64,000 nt of DNA from Zygnema cylindricum (Eukaryota > Streptophyta > Zygnematophyceae > Zygnematales > Zygnemataceae): the NCBI GenBank assembly GCA_037447655.1, contig JBBHKE010000886.1:129501-193500 (forward strand), written 5' to 3'. A program made the position numbers and the translations under genes. Shown piece after piece: positions 50,266 through 60,820 of the stretch (position 1 is the stretch's first letter; each line of letters begins with the position of its first letter). Below the pieces are notes generated by a model. That model ran no database searches. It saw only the letters and a list, made by a program, of their open reading frames with translations, and had not been told where the DNA came from.

Positions 50266-51151
50266 GTCCTAAACCCCTCTCTAAACCCCCTAGTACTGAG
50301 GTATGGACCAATCACATTATTGTATAGTACAAAAAGGGATAGGTACCGGTGTACCTTTTGTACGGCCATCGTACGACATAGCTAAAAATTCAACATATGT
50401 CATATCCAGACTAGTTCTTATAATCCTCGGAATTCCTACTTCTAAATGTTATCTCTCCACGTGGCACCAGGTCATGCCACGTCAGAAAAATTGTACCGTA
50501 CAAGAAAGTACAAGTGCCGTAGTACTTTCTGTACGGACTTTGTACGACGATGCCATATTGCGACATTTATCACTTTTGGATTTGTTATCTTCTGTTCTGA
50601 AGATTCCGTAATCCCGTATGATGTTGCCACGTGTCATCCGAAGTCGCGGCGTCCGCAAACCGCCAAATTTTCCTTCCGCGAAGTCAGCGCTAACCACGGC
50701 CTTCCGGTTTAATTCGGCATTTAATACGAACCGTCGAAACAAATGTCCGTACTATTTGTTTCATCCGTACTTTAAAGTACAACTGTTTCTATGCCCTATA
50801 AACCATAATCTAATTAAATGGAAAACCCTATAAGATATTATTTAAATATCTACCAAACCCAATATGTCTTAGCACTAGTCGTAAACTAAACAGATAAGGC
50901 TAACGGCTACGGGTTACTTGACGGACGATAGGTACTAAGATCAATTCATGGGTCCGTCAAATACCTTTTTGGTAAGTCTGCCAATTCTACACCTGTCTCC
51001 ATGGAGAGCCTAGGCAGCCATGACTCTATCTCCTTGTCCAGCCTTTAGTGACTAACACAAGTGTAGGGACTTTGAAAAGGGAGTTAGAGGCAGACTGCCT
51101 CTGGTCTTATCCTGTGCTAAAACAGACATAAAAAATACATAAATATCAACA
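50266..51151 (-). mobile_element. Ty1/copia LTR 4 (minus orientation)
   Basis: On the minus strand it begins TGTTGATATTTATG at 51151 and carries the GTACAAAAGGTACACCGGT-like and CGTACAAAGTCCGTAC blocks. It is inserted within the gag of element 3 (after ASPYLQA), placing element 4 inside element 3. Confidence 0.65.
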
Positions 51152-51845
51152 TCTGCTTGCAAATAGGGAGATGCAAGCCCTTGAGTAAGATGGCGGAGGA
51201 TGAAGTGCTTAGCCGCCATATTGTTGTAGTCCCAAGTATTGATATCATTCTCCTCGTTCCTCGGAATAGGTGACATGAATTCCAAACCTGTTGCTATTGG
51301 TGTGACCGTCTCTTTCTCCTTTCCTTTGTCCACCACCTCCCCTTCGTTTGTCTCCTCCGTTGAAGATGGATCTGTATCTCTAGTGAATCTGCCTCCAGTA
51401 AACCCTCGAGGTATCCCAAGACTTGATGGACGCCTCACCCGTCCACTCACTATTCCCCAAAACCGTTTCTCACATAGAGCTTTTGTCAATATACTTTCCC
51501 AATATATGAAGCCAACTCCATTAAATATGGGCACCCTAGAGGGTGGGCCCATAACCTGCAACTTTGAGACCTCCAAAGGTCCTCAGAGTAGGCAGCTCAC
51601 ACGAAGCCTCTAAGATAACCCTGACCCTTTTGTGTTTCAGCAAGAATAACTCCCACCGTGGAATACAAAAACTCTGACCACCTTCACCCCTTTAAAGGCA
51701 AGACTCCTTTGAGTCGATAGCAAAAAGAATATTTGAATTTGCTCCCCTGAGCAGTAAGTTATGGAGGGTCAAAGTTGACCTTTTGTACAGAGGCTCTTTT
51801 GGGAGAGAGGGTCCAATCTATCAAATTTTTCTAAGTCTAATCTCT
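51152..51845 (-). mobile_element. Ty1/copia element 3: leader and start of gag (minus strand)
   Basis: ATG at 51576 on the minus strand opens KLQVMGPPSRVPIFNG, close to the gag starts of elements 1 and 2. It continues through HFILRHLTQGLASPYL and is cut at 51151 by LTR 4. The leader 51577-51845 includes CTTAGAGGCTTCGTGTGAGC. The rest of the element was not identified. Confidence 0.75.
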
Positions 51846-52598
51846 CTCTAAAACTCTATCTACTTAAGTACGGCATCAATCATAATACTGTATCGTACAA
51901 AAAATAAGGTACAGGTGCTGGTGTACTTGATGTACAACCATTGTACGACATAGCCAACAAGTCGATACATGTCATTTTTGGATTTGTTATTGTGATCCTT
52001 GGAGATGTCGTATTCCAATATGGTTGTGCCACGTGTCATTCGATGTGATGTTGATCGCAAACCGTCGAAAAACTTTTTCTGCGATCTCACCATGCTTCGC
52101 GGCCGTCCGATTAAACCGGATTTCAATCGTAGCCGTCATAAATACTTGCGCGATATTTGTTTCGCCTCCGAAACAAATTGCGTGGTATCCGTTTCAGATA
52201 TTCTGTACGCTGTACATTACAAACTGTATCTATGTCCAAATATCCCGTTAAATGAAATAGCCTACGTCTTCATATTTATGTAATTATCAAACCCTATATT
52301 GTAAATCATTGATCCTATTCTAATTGGCTACAGCTACGGGCTAAAGGCAGCTTTAACGGACGGCAGGTACTTAGGTTCAAATCTCGCGTCCGTCAACAAC
52401 TATTTTGGTAAATCTACCAATCTAATGTCTGTCCCCGTCTGTATAGCATAGGCGGCCATGGCTCTATCTCCCTCTCCAAATTTCAGTGACTGCGACAAGT
52501 GTGGGAGCTGGATAAAAGAGTTAGAGGCAGACTGCCTCTGCTTCTTTTCCGCATTTTACAAAACCTAGAAAATACTAAAATAACATTTAATTTCTACA
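51846..52598 (-). mobile_element. Ty1/copia LTR 5 (minus orientation)
   Basis: On the minus strand it begins TGTAGAAATTAAATG at 52598 and runs through TTTTCTAGGTTTTG, AGTCGCAGTCACTG-like and GTACATCAAGTACACC blocks to about 51846. It is the right edge of the copia nest. Confidence 0.7.
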
Positions 52599-52860
52599 AT
52601 ATGCATAAGCGATGGATTTGTTTCGTGGCGTTCACCTTGGTTTTTTTTTATATGTACATCGTTGGAATATATGCATAAGCGACGGATTTTTCTAGTCGCG
52701 TTCACCTCAATTTTTTTTTATATGTACATCGTTGGAAATCTGCATAAGCGACAGATTTGTCACGTCGCGTTCACTTAGTTTTGTTTTGTTATATGTACAT
52801 CATTAGAATATATGCATAAAGGACGAATTTGTCACGTCGCTCACAACATGTGTTGTACGT
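52599..52860 (+). repeat. Tandem ~60-bp repeats (GCGAC..TTTGTC..GTCGC), right array
   Basis: About four units of the same sequence as at 37075-37235, starting immediately after the copia LTR end at 52598 and leading to acidic ORF copy B. The LTR therefore cut into this array. Confidence 0.75.
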
Positions 52861-53008
52861 ATATTTCTAACGTAAACATGTGTACAAATGTTTGAAAAAC
52901 CTATAGGTTGTAGGTGGTCCTTGTTTTTAGGTCATTCTGACATATCTCACTGCCTCCTCCGTTAGTATTTACTCTCACCCTTTTTGCACTTTAGTGTGAC
53001 ACATCATC

Positions 53009-54800
53009 ATGAAAGGTGGTAAGCGGCCAACCAAGCGGCCAACTAAGCGGCCAACCAAGACGCCAACCAAGCCACCAACCAAGCGGCTACGTAGTGCGAG
53101 GTTTGTGCGCTTAGGTTTCCCCCCTTTTTAACCTAACCCTAACCATTATAAGAGGATAGGAGACAAACGGAAGAGATACCAAAGGAGGAGGGAGAAATGG
53201 CTAATTTACTGAGAGTAGAGGTATTGCTGGAGGAGGTACAGAGGGATAGAGAGGTGGCGAATGAGAGAGTTAGGGTAGGGATGACAGCGGAGAAGTTGGC
53301 AAGGGAAAAGGCTGCAGCGGAGGTCTTACAGATTCAATAGGAACCACCGTCAGATGCACGACAACAAAGGGAGGTCTCCGTGGAGGTAGGGAGGGAAAAA
53401 AAGTCTTCGGTTGTGGTACAAAGGGATGGGAAGGAGGAGGATGAGGTAGGGAGAGAAAAGGAGGAGGCGGATGAGGTAGGGAGGGAAGGAGAGGAATCGG
53501 TTGAGGAACCCAAGGAACGACCATTACCGGAGGAAGATATAGATGGACAAACACAGTGGTTGAGGTGAGTAGGGAGGAAGACGTAGAAAGTGAGGGTGAA
53601 AAGAAAAAGAGGGCATGCAATGAGGTAGAAGAGGAGGAGGATACATTGGGAAATGAAGTAGAGGGGGAAAATAAAATTGTTAAGGAAGAAGGGGAGGAGG
53701 AGGAACTATTGAGAGAAGAAACAAAGGGGGATGAGGCGGTATCAAGAGTGGAAGGAGGGGAAGAGAAAATGGATGAGGAAGGCGAGGAGGGAGAATCATT
53801 GGGTAGGGTAGAGAGGAGAAGGGAAATAGCGAGAGGGAAAGCTAAAGTTGAGGAGACAAGCGACGAGGATTACGAGCCCTCCCAATCCCACACCGACAAA
53901 AGCATTGTGGAAGGTGACGAACCGAGTGAGGATGAGCCTACCTTGGAGGAGGTTCCCCCCACCGACATTCCGGTCACCAAATTCAAGGGTGACCCGCCAA
54001 CCACAGACGAACAAAGTGAGGAGAGTGAGGAGGGAAAAAGAGAAAATGAGTATATAAGCGATGAGGAGGTTCTTTTCAGTCCCCGTTCACCGAATTCGGA
54101 GCGAATTCTTGTAATTGCTCCTGAATATCCTCAACCTTATTATCGGGTCGAGGAAGCGGATTGGTTTTTTCCGCCTCCAGCGGGTGAGGAGGCCTTGGAC
54201 AGTTTTTGGCCAAGGGCAGAACATTTCATTCCGGTCAAGGAGTGGCACGAGCATTGGAGGTACGGAGAACCCCGCCCCCTCCACCCGAGGAGGAATCTCG
54301 TACTAGAAGTGCTTGGCATCCCTCCCGATGTCCCCGCACACCCCACATGGCTCTTCATCGCCCACGAGGGTCGCGACTCAACATTTGCCCACATCCGACA
54401 ATTCAACCCCCGCAACCCACGATTTGCGTGGATTAGGCGTCGATGCGACGGGTATGCCATTCATGTACCCCAATTGCTGAGGCACTATTATCCGTGGGAT
54501 CCCCAGTTATATACCGTTCTCCGTTATGCACGATCAACTCCCGTGTTACAAGCACTCCGACAAGCGCCGACGGATGTTTTACACCGTTTCCGCAATCTTC
54601 CATTGAGATGTGCTTTTTTATAGGAGATTCCAAGAGTGCGTCCTCTTATGTTGCCTCCTCCTCCGATAGGAGAAGAGGCGTTACCTCATTCGATTGCCAA
54701 ACTAAAGTGGCAATTGGCCGAAAGGGACGCGCAAAATATGATCCTCCAAGAGACCATAGCCAAACTCACACGTTCATTGAAAAAAAGGAAAAAACGATAA
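53009..54800 (+). pseudogene. Acidic transposon-associated ORF of unknown function, copy B (more complete)
   Basis: Paralogue of 37373-38926. ATG 53009 opens the same basic Lys-Arg-Pro repeat, soon broken by a stop. The longest open stretch, 53556-54623, covers the acidic region (EEDVESEGEKKK, KVEETSDEDYEPSQ, VLFSPRSPNSE) and the C-terminal segment: DWFFPPPAGEEA, VKEWHEHWRYGEP, AHPTWLFIAHEGRD, HIRQFNPRNPRFAW, LLRHYYPWDPQLY, LRYARSTPVLQAL. After a single TAG (54621-54623) the same frame continues to 54800 through a predicted coiled coil (IAKLKWQLAERDAQN, TIAKLTRSLKKRKKR). The layout is basic N-terminus, acidic middle, Trp-rich domain, coiled coil. Function unknown. Confidence 0.6.
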
Positions 54801-54879
54801 TTGGTAGGTATTGGTGTACCCACACACTCCACCCACTCCTTCCCTCTACCTCTTTTGACTCCATTACCACTGTCTAACA

Positions 54880-55134
54880 ACGCGCACTCTTTGTGAATTA
54901 GAAAGGGTTTTTCCACATGTGAGGGCAAGCGCCGAGAATAGATAGACGGTTATGCGCTTCAGCAACGACACAGTCTCATCGCTGGCTTAGCGACGAGACT
55001 GTCTCATCGCTAATATCATGAAAACCATATGAACCAGCGACGATATCATGTTGTCGCTGAAACACATTAAAAGCAAATGTTTTTTTTTTATAAACAATAT
55101 ATATGCACCTTCTAATTGTCTATTTCTATTGCAG
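54880..55134 (+). other. Transposase intron end with GCGACGA/TGTCGCT repeats
   Basis: GCGACGAGACTGTCTCATCGC and CAGCGACGATATCATGTTG with TGTCGCTGA form short inverted pairs like the GCGAC/GTCGC words of the 60-bp arrays and of 36780-36900. The segment ends at the TTGCAG acceptor of the transposase 3' exons. Confidence 0.5.
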
Positions 55135-56766
55135 AATATCAAAAGGCAAGCAGGTGGTGGTCGGGACGGCATGCGATACTACAAGGTATCCGAGAGACAA
55201 CACGAACATTGACCACTTCGAGGTTCGGTAGGCAGAGTGTGGCCGTCATGAAGGCCTTATCGAGAAGGGGACAGAACGAATTGCCATGGGTGACGGTTGT
55301 CCATGAGGAATTGATACAAGATTTTTTACTATTCAAGAGCGCGGGAATGAAATTGTCGGCGACTATTCTTAAGGATGTCCTAGTCGTCATAATTGACCGG
55401 TTGCAAAAAGAACATGAACGGAATTTTTTGATAAAGTGGGAGAGGAGAAAAATTTATGTATTACAAAATGTTGGCTACAAAGGTTCCAAGAAAAGTTCAA
55501 CATTGTGACACGTGCTCAAAAAGAAAAGCTTCAATTGAGCCCGGAAAAGGAAATCCATATCGAGAAGACGGTGGCATACCATATGGGTGTGTTGAAAAGG
55601 GGTTTCGAATCGGGTGAGATTACGACTTTTTTCCCACCTATTCATTTCAATTGTATCATGTTACGACAAAATGTGATTGTCAAATTTAGTCAATGTATTT
55701 TCCCTAGTATATGCACTTAAATATATTAACCGTGGGATTTCCATGTGATTTTGTGGGTTTTGTTGTTTTCTATGGGTGGTGTTTGGAAATTCGGTTTGTT
55801 CAACAAGGGCTTGGTTGAGAACATGGACGAAACTCACTTCGTCGTCAACATGGACAATCGTAAAACGTTGAGTTTTTTAGGAGATGAGGCGGTAAAGTAT
55901 GCGGATGTAGCGGGTGGTGGAGATTCCATGTCCCTAATGGTCCGTTTAACCGGAGGTGTCAACGCTAGAATAGAGAATCCCATGTTAATATTCACCAACA
56001 AACTACAAAGTTACCCGATACAAAAGCTACCCGAGAACATACCGGGTACGTTTCTTTGAATTAATTATTCTTCCTCTCTCTTTTGTCCTTCATTTATACT
56101 TTATTCCCTCTCTCCTTCCCTCTCCCCCTCCCTCCCCCCCTCTCTCTCTTTCTTCTCTCCACCTACTCTCTCATTCTCTTCCTCTTCATTTATTTTACAT
56201 CCTCAACATATGTCTTTATTCTTACACTTTTTTCATTGCCCATTACTTCCATTCGCAGGAGTGTGTTATCGCACCGGGCCCGAAGGATGGAATGACAAGA
56301 TTGTATTCACGACGACCGATCGTATCAAAGACATCAAGAAGTACAAGAAATTTTTTTGTTTCTTGACAATAGTGCAGGCCACAAGATGTCGGAAGAACTA
56401 AATCGGGTTTTGGTTGCAAAAAACACCATACTTCATTTTTTCCCTCGGTGTGCTACACACTTGGTTCAACCAGCAAACACATTTGTCATTGCAAAAATAA
56501 AGGAGGTTTGGAGTAAGAAAATGAAGAGTTGGAAAGTGAAGGGAATTGAAAACAACCAATGTGGGGATCCCAACTCTCATGGGTGGTCTGGAAAACTAAA
56601 GGGACCGGGAAAGGAATTTTTCCTTAGGTTGGCTTGCGATTCGATCCGAGAGGTTAACGACATGAAAGATAAATTGGGCACGGGGTATGCGAGGAAAGCG
56701 ATGATACAATGTGGCTTATCACTTAAAGACGGGAAATGGGAAGAACGAATTATGAATCCAAATTAG
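55135..56766 (+). pseudogene. DDE_1 (pogo/Tc1-clade) transposase, 3' exons with frameshifts
   Basis: The acceptor TTGCAG (55134) opens YQKASRWWSGRHAI. A frameshift near 55440 leads to WLQRFQEKFNIVTR, a CENP-B/Tc5-type HTH. The gene continues past an intron near 55640-55790 into ENMDETHFVVNMDN (first catalytic Asp), GGDSMSLMVRLTGG and LPENIPG. A second intron (donor GTACGT near 56046; acceptor CGCAG before GAGTGTGTTATCG near 56260) is CT-rich. Then come YRTGPEGWNDKIVF, a one-base slip in a T run near 56350, FLDNSAGHK (second Asp), and FFPRCATHLVQPANTFVIAK, where the expected third acidic residue is Asn. The ORF ends TAG at 56764-56766. Two frameshifts and the D-to-N change point to loss of activity. 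Similar ORFs are common in oomycetes (from memory). Confidence 0.75.
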
Positions 56767-56789
56767 GGTTAGTCATTAAAATCAACGTT

Positions 56790-58443
56790 AATGTATTGTG
56801 GATGTTGGGTGTTTGAACGCAAAATATAGTTAATAACACTAATTGTTTCTTTTCGACACTAAATTTTGTGCATTAAGAGCGATTAACGTTGTATTTTATG
56901 ATTTTAAGCCCTAAAAAGTGGCGACCTAATTAATGTTTTCAGCATTAATGAGGACGGCGCATATTTTGTATAGTTAGTGTTTAATCTTGAACATATTTTT
57001 ATGGTAATCTTTATGTACTTTGTTAAAGGGTCTTGATAATTGATATATTGACACAAGTATTATTAGACCGTCTATTACAAAGTGGAAATCAAAATTTCGA
57101 AACGAAATGGCAAAAAGACGCGGCAAACTTTGAAGGTCGCGACAAACTTTGAATGTCGGTGGATGTCAGACGGAGCGTGCCAAAATATTTTTGGCTCACT
57201 TGCATCCAACGTGGTAGGCGGCACATGGACTGTACGACGTGTAGACCTGTGATCGCTTGTTCAAAGTGGATACTTTTTTGCTTTTTCACGTGTACCAATG
57301 GTACACGTCTAGTATCGTACAACTCTCCTCGCGATGAGAGTATCGTCACACTAGATGATGTGCGCGATTGCTTCGCGGATCTGACAAAAGTAGAATATCC
57401 AATAACCGGGAATTACGCCTACATCATTGGAGCTTCGCGACAGCTTTCCAGTAACGATATTTTGTTTGACAAAAAAAAAATAAGGTACGGCGTGGTACGG
57501 ATCTGTACAAAAACATACGGCGTCCTGTAACGAACCACACTTTTCGTCTAATGGAATTCTACCATTATTGTTTACTAATGCTAATTTGTAGTGTTGGGTA
57601 TCGGGTAAATTAATATCGCGATAATTTTGATATTCGATATATATTGAATATCGATCGAGCAGATACCTCGATATATCGTACCGCGACCAACATAAATTAT
57701 CGCGATATATATCGCAAAAAATGGGTGTCTGTACAGTTTTAGTACGGAAAATCGTACAAAAAATCGTACGGATATATACCCCCCCCCCCCACCACCCCCC
57801 CCCCCCCCCCCCCCCCCCCCCCGGGGGCGCGCCCCAAGGGGGGGGGGGGGGGTTTGAAAAAAAAAATCGGAAAAAAAAACATCACATAAATATCCGGATA
57901 TTTAGCGTCTAGGTACATGGATTCGATATATCGATTATCGGACACCTAAAATTCGATATATATATCGAATATCGGCAATAGGTCTTCGATACCCAACACT
58001 ACTAATTTGGGTCTTTGAAAAAAATATATGGCGGTCTCAAACATGCTTACACTAATGTAGGTACTTGTACAAAAATCTGACAAATCGTACACAAATCGTA
58101 CGTTCACACGGTCGAAACGTGGTTGCTGGACGAATATGTGCGAACGTGATATTTGACAGCCCGATTTCATCCCCTTTTTAGAGCGCATATTCTCATGCGT
58201 CCGCGGTTACTAAAACTCATTAATTATACTTTTTCACTTAAAAAGGTACGATTTTGTACGGTCTGACACTGACCGTACACCACACTATTTAAAAGACAAC
58301 GTACTTTCGTTTTGTACGGTACTTGGAAAAAAAACCCCAAATGGCGTAAAGTAAAAAACAGAATAAGTTATGTTATTTGAGAATTTGAAAAAAAAAAGCG
58401 GGACGGAATTAGTATACATTACGCTAATAGCGATTGGCGGTGT
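56790..58443. mobile_element. CGTAC-rich element interrupted by hAT-like copy 3
   Basis: TTTGAACGCAAAATATAGTT and AATAACACTAATTG on the left resemble family B interiors. ACGCTAATAGCGATTGGCGG is at the right end. Between are CGTAC-rich blocks and a CAAAAATCTGACAAATCG word shared with 28140. The hAT element at 57589-58001 splits it. Left boundary approximate. No gene was recognised in it. Confidence 0.5.
57589..58001. mobile_element. hAT-like non-autonomous element, copy 3 (413 bp)
   Basis: The element starts TAGTGTTGGGTATCGGG and ends CGATACCCAACACTA, flanked by a perfect 8-bp duplication CTAATTTG (57581-57588 and 58002-58009). It is inserted inside a larger CGTAC-rich repeat. The centre (about 57779-57853) is a long C run followed by a G run and may be mis-assembled. 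Confidence 0.9.
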
Positions 58444-58444
58444 A

Positions 58445-58719
58445 GTTCAAAAGTAGGCGTTTTTAACTTTTTATGGTAGGCCTTTGGTCGGCGCCTTTAT
58501 CGTAAGTTGTGTTATGGGCTTTTCATGTGATCTTCTTAGATCGCTACTTTGATCAGCTACCGTCCGAATCTGACGGTGTAAATAATAATTTTTGGTCCGA
58601 ATGTTTTAATTGGTCCGAATAGGTCCGAATACAATATGGGTCTTAAGGTCATATTGTATGTTTTGCAATTTGCATACAATAGGCATATTGTATGGGCCTA
58701 CTTTCACCTACTTTTGAAC
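58445..58719. mobile_element. TA-flanked MITE (GTTCAAAAGTAGG termini), copy 2, opposite orientation
   Basis: It has the same termini as the copy at 12240-12687, with TA on both sides (58443-58444 and 58720-58721). The interior runs in reverse: CGTAAGTTGTGTTATGGGC, then GATCTTCTTAGATCGCTAC. Only one of the two internal tandem units is present, so it is shorter (275 bp). Confidence 0.8.
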
Positions 58720-58721
58720 TA

Positions 58722-59419
58722 TAATTGATAGCGTCTGGTGGAAAAGTACGTCGTGAGGAGATGTACGGATTTCCATACTTACCTGATTTCACGTCATGAG
58801 GCAACACGTCAGCATGAAGCGAAATTCACGGAGATGGAACATAAGGATTCGTGAGCACCGTCCGATTTGAAGGCATGTTTCACCACGTCACAAAGTGGTT
58901 ATTAAGCCAATAGTGTTGAAGTAGTGATAGGTGTCACAAGTCCATTCGCTTTTTGCTCAACTCTTGAGGTATAGCAGCAGTTTGCTTCAATATAAGAGCG
59001 TGCATTGCAGGTTCAGAATTCTTTAAACTTCGTTGCAATTTCGGATATTCTGCAGGTCTAGCTGGAAAGTAATTAGAAGGACAAGCAGCCAGTTAGGTAT
59101 CATATTTACAGGCATTCTCATGGCGTATTTTGCTGCAATTGGTCTCGGGGCTCACTATAGTTTACTGCGTGACACCTTGACTATGTCTGACAACTAAGAC
59201 AGCTTACATTAATCTTCTTATGTGTGATGTTGTAATTGCTCACACTGTCTGCTTGCTTACCTTCTTCACTGCTGAGCATTTTCTGTTAAGTGCTCCATTT
59301 GTGAATAAATTATTTTGTGATTTGTGCTCGGTATCCTCCTGTGTTACTTGAATCGTGTCAACCTGTGTATGGCTACAGTCTGTTAACTTGCAATGGCCTA
59401 TCCCCACTTTGAGGATATA
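58722..59419. other. Spacer without recognised features
   Basis: No conserved motif was seen on either strand, and ORFs are under 65 codons. It may belong to the copia-like relic to the right. Confidence 0.5.
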
Positions 59420-60820
59420 GGCTGGGCCCACAGGGTCACCTAGACAAGTTCAAAGGAAAACAATTATCAACTGTGGCGATGCAGAGCTGGGGAGGCTCTT
59501 CGAGCAAAACTGCCTATGGATTATAACTCGAGGCGAGGTACGCCCGGTTCCAGCAGATGCAAACGCAACAATTGACCAAGAGAAGAAGTTTATGCATGAC
59601 TGGTTTAGAGAGAAGTAGAAGCCAAGGACACGTTTCTTCAATGGCTTGCCTGTAATCAAATACAAAACGTGACAAGATGTAAGAGATCCTGGGAAATTTG
59701 ATAGGCTCTCGAGTAGCTATCCAAAACGACAGCCAGAATCAAATTTGGCAAGATTATAATGACCACAATATATCGAGACTGTACAGCATGGTGGCGTACA
59801 CTTCACGCTATGTTTAGATAACATGTTATCTGAAGCTGAAGCTGACTCAGTTGGTTTTAATTCCCCTGTGGATACCAAGATTATTATGTTGTTGCTGTCA
59901 CTTCTAGAGGAATATTAGCATATCTTTCCTGGCTTAATCGGAAGGATCCAGCCACCTGGAAATGAAATGAATTCATCAAAATGCCGCTGAAGGACAAGTT
60001 TAACACAAAAGCTACGATTGTGTGAAATGTATGAAGAAATATTTGCGCTTGCATCGGGTAGCAAGAGACACGACTGCAAGAATAAAATTAGAAATTGGCG
60101 CAACAACCTTAACACGAATAACACAAAGGAAAATAAAGAAATGAGTTTACTGTGAAAAGCCAGGGCATTTCATTGCCACTTGCAAGAAGTACAACGACAA
60201 CAAAGAACATAACAATGTATACAGAACGAAAATTAGCAACATGAAAGGAAAAGGCAAAGAGATACAATGTTCCCCCACTCTGATAACATCATCTACCAAG
60301 GTCAAGTCTTATGATTGGATGGTTCACACAGTTGCATCTAAGCACGTGTTTCAAATGAAAGTGTTTCTGTAACTACTCTATTATCTCTCCTACTGAAATC
60401 TTCATGGGAGGAGATTATTCTTATCTAGCTTCACGGGAAGGTAGAAATAAAAGTCTTGGTAGTAGGAAAGCTATCATCTGTAGTTGCAAAGGTGTACCTC
60501 GTGTTCATGATTTGAAAAGAAACCCCTACTCTATTGCACAGGCAGAAGATAACAGAATGCTGCCTATGTGGCATCGACCAGGAAAGATGATGTTCATAAG
60601 ACAGTTTCACATTAGCTGAAGGAGAATGAGAGGCTGCTTGCACTTATTGACCCAAACGCACTCCAAAGCTAACACAACCTCAACATTTGGCTTTACAACA
60701 TGTGTTTGCTTCCATCCTTCTTCAATGGCCTATTGTTATGATGGATCGTCGCCGTGTTTGTTAACTCGCCTTCAACAAAGTCCACCGAGCAAGGGGGATT
60801 TATGGATGTGAAGCCGGTTT
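59420..60820 (+). mobile_element. Decayed copia-like gag/protease relic
   Basis: Frames with many stops retain gag-like text (DNMLSEAEADSVGF; LLLSLLEEY) at about 59820-59920. A damaged zinc knuckle (YCEKPGHFIATC, first Cys codon now TGA) is at about 60150. GAG-pre-integrase-like phrases (KVLVVGKLSS, WHRPGKM) are at about 60450-60600. No LTRs were identified. It is a different lineage from the 39-52 kb elements. Confidence 0.5.

Noticed and set aside
53270-53620. Minus-strand Pro/Ser-rich ORF
   Set aside because: Antisense shadow of the Glu/Arg-rich acidic ORF.
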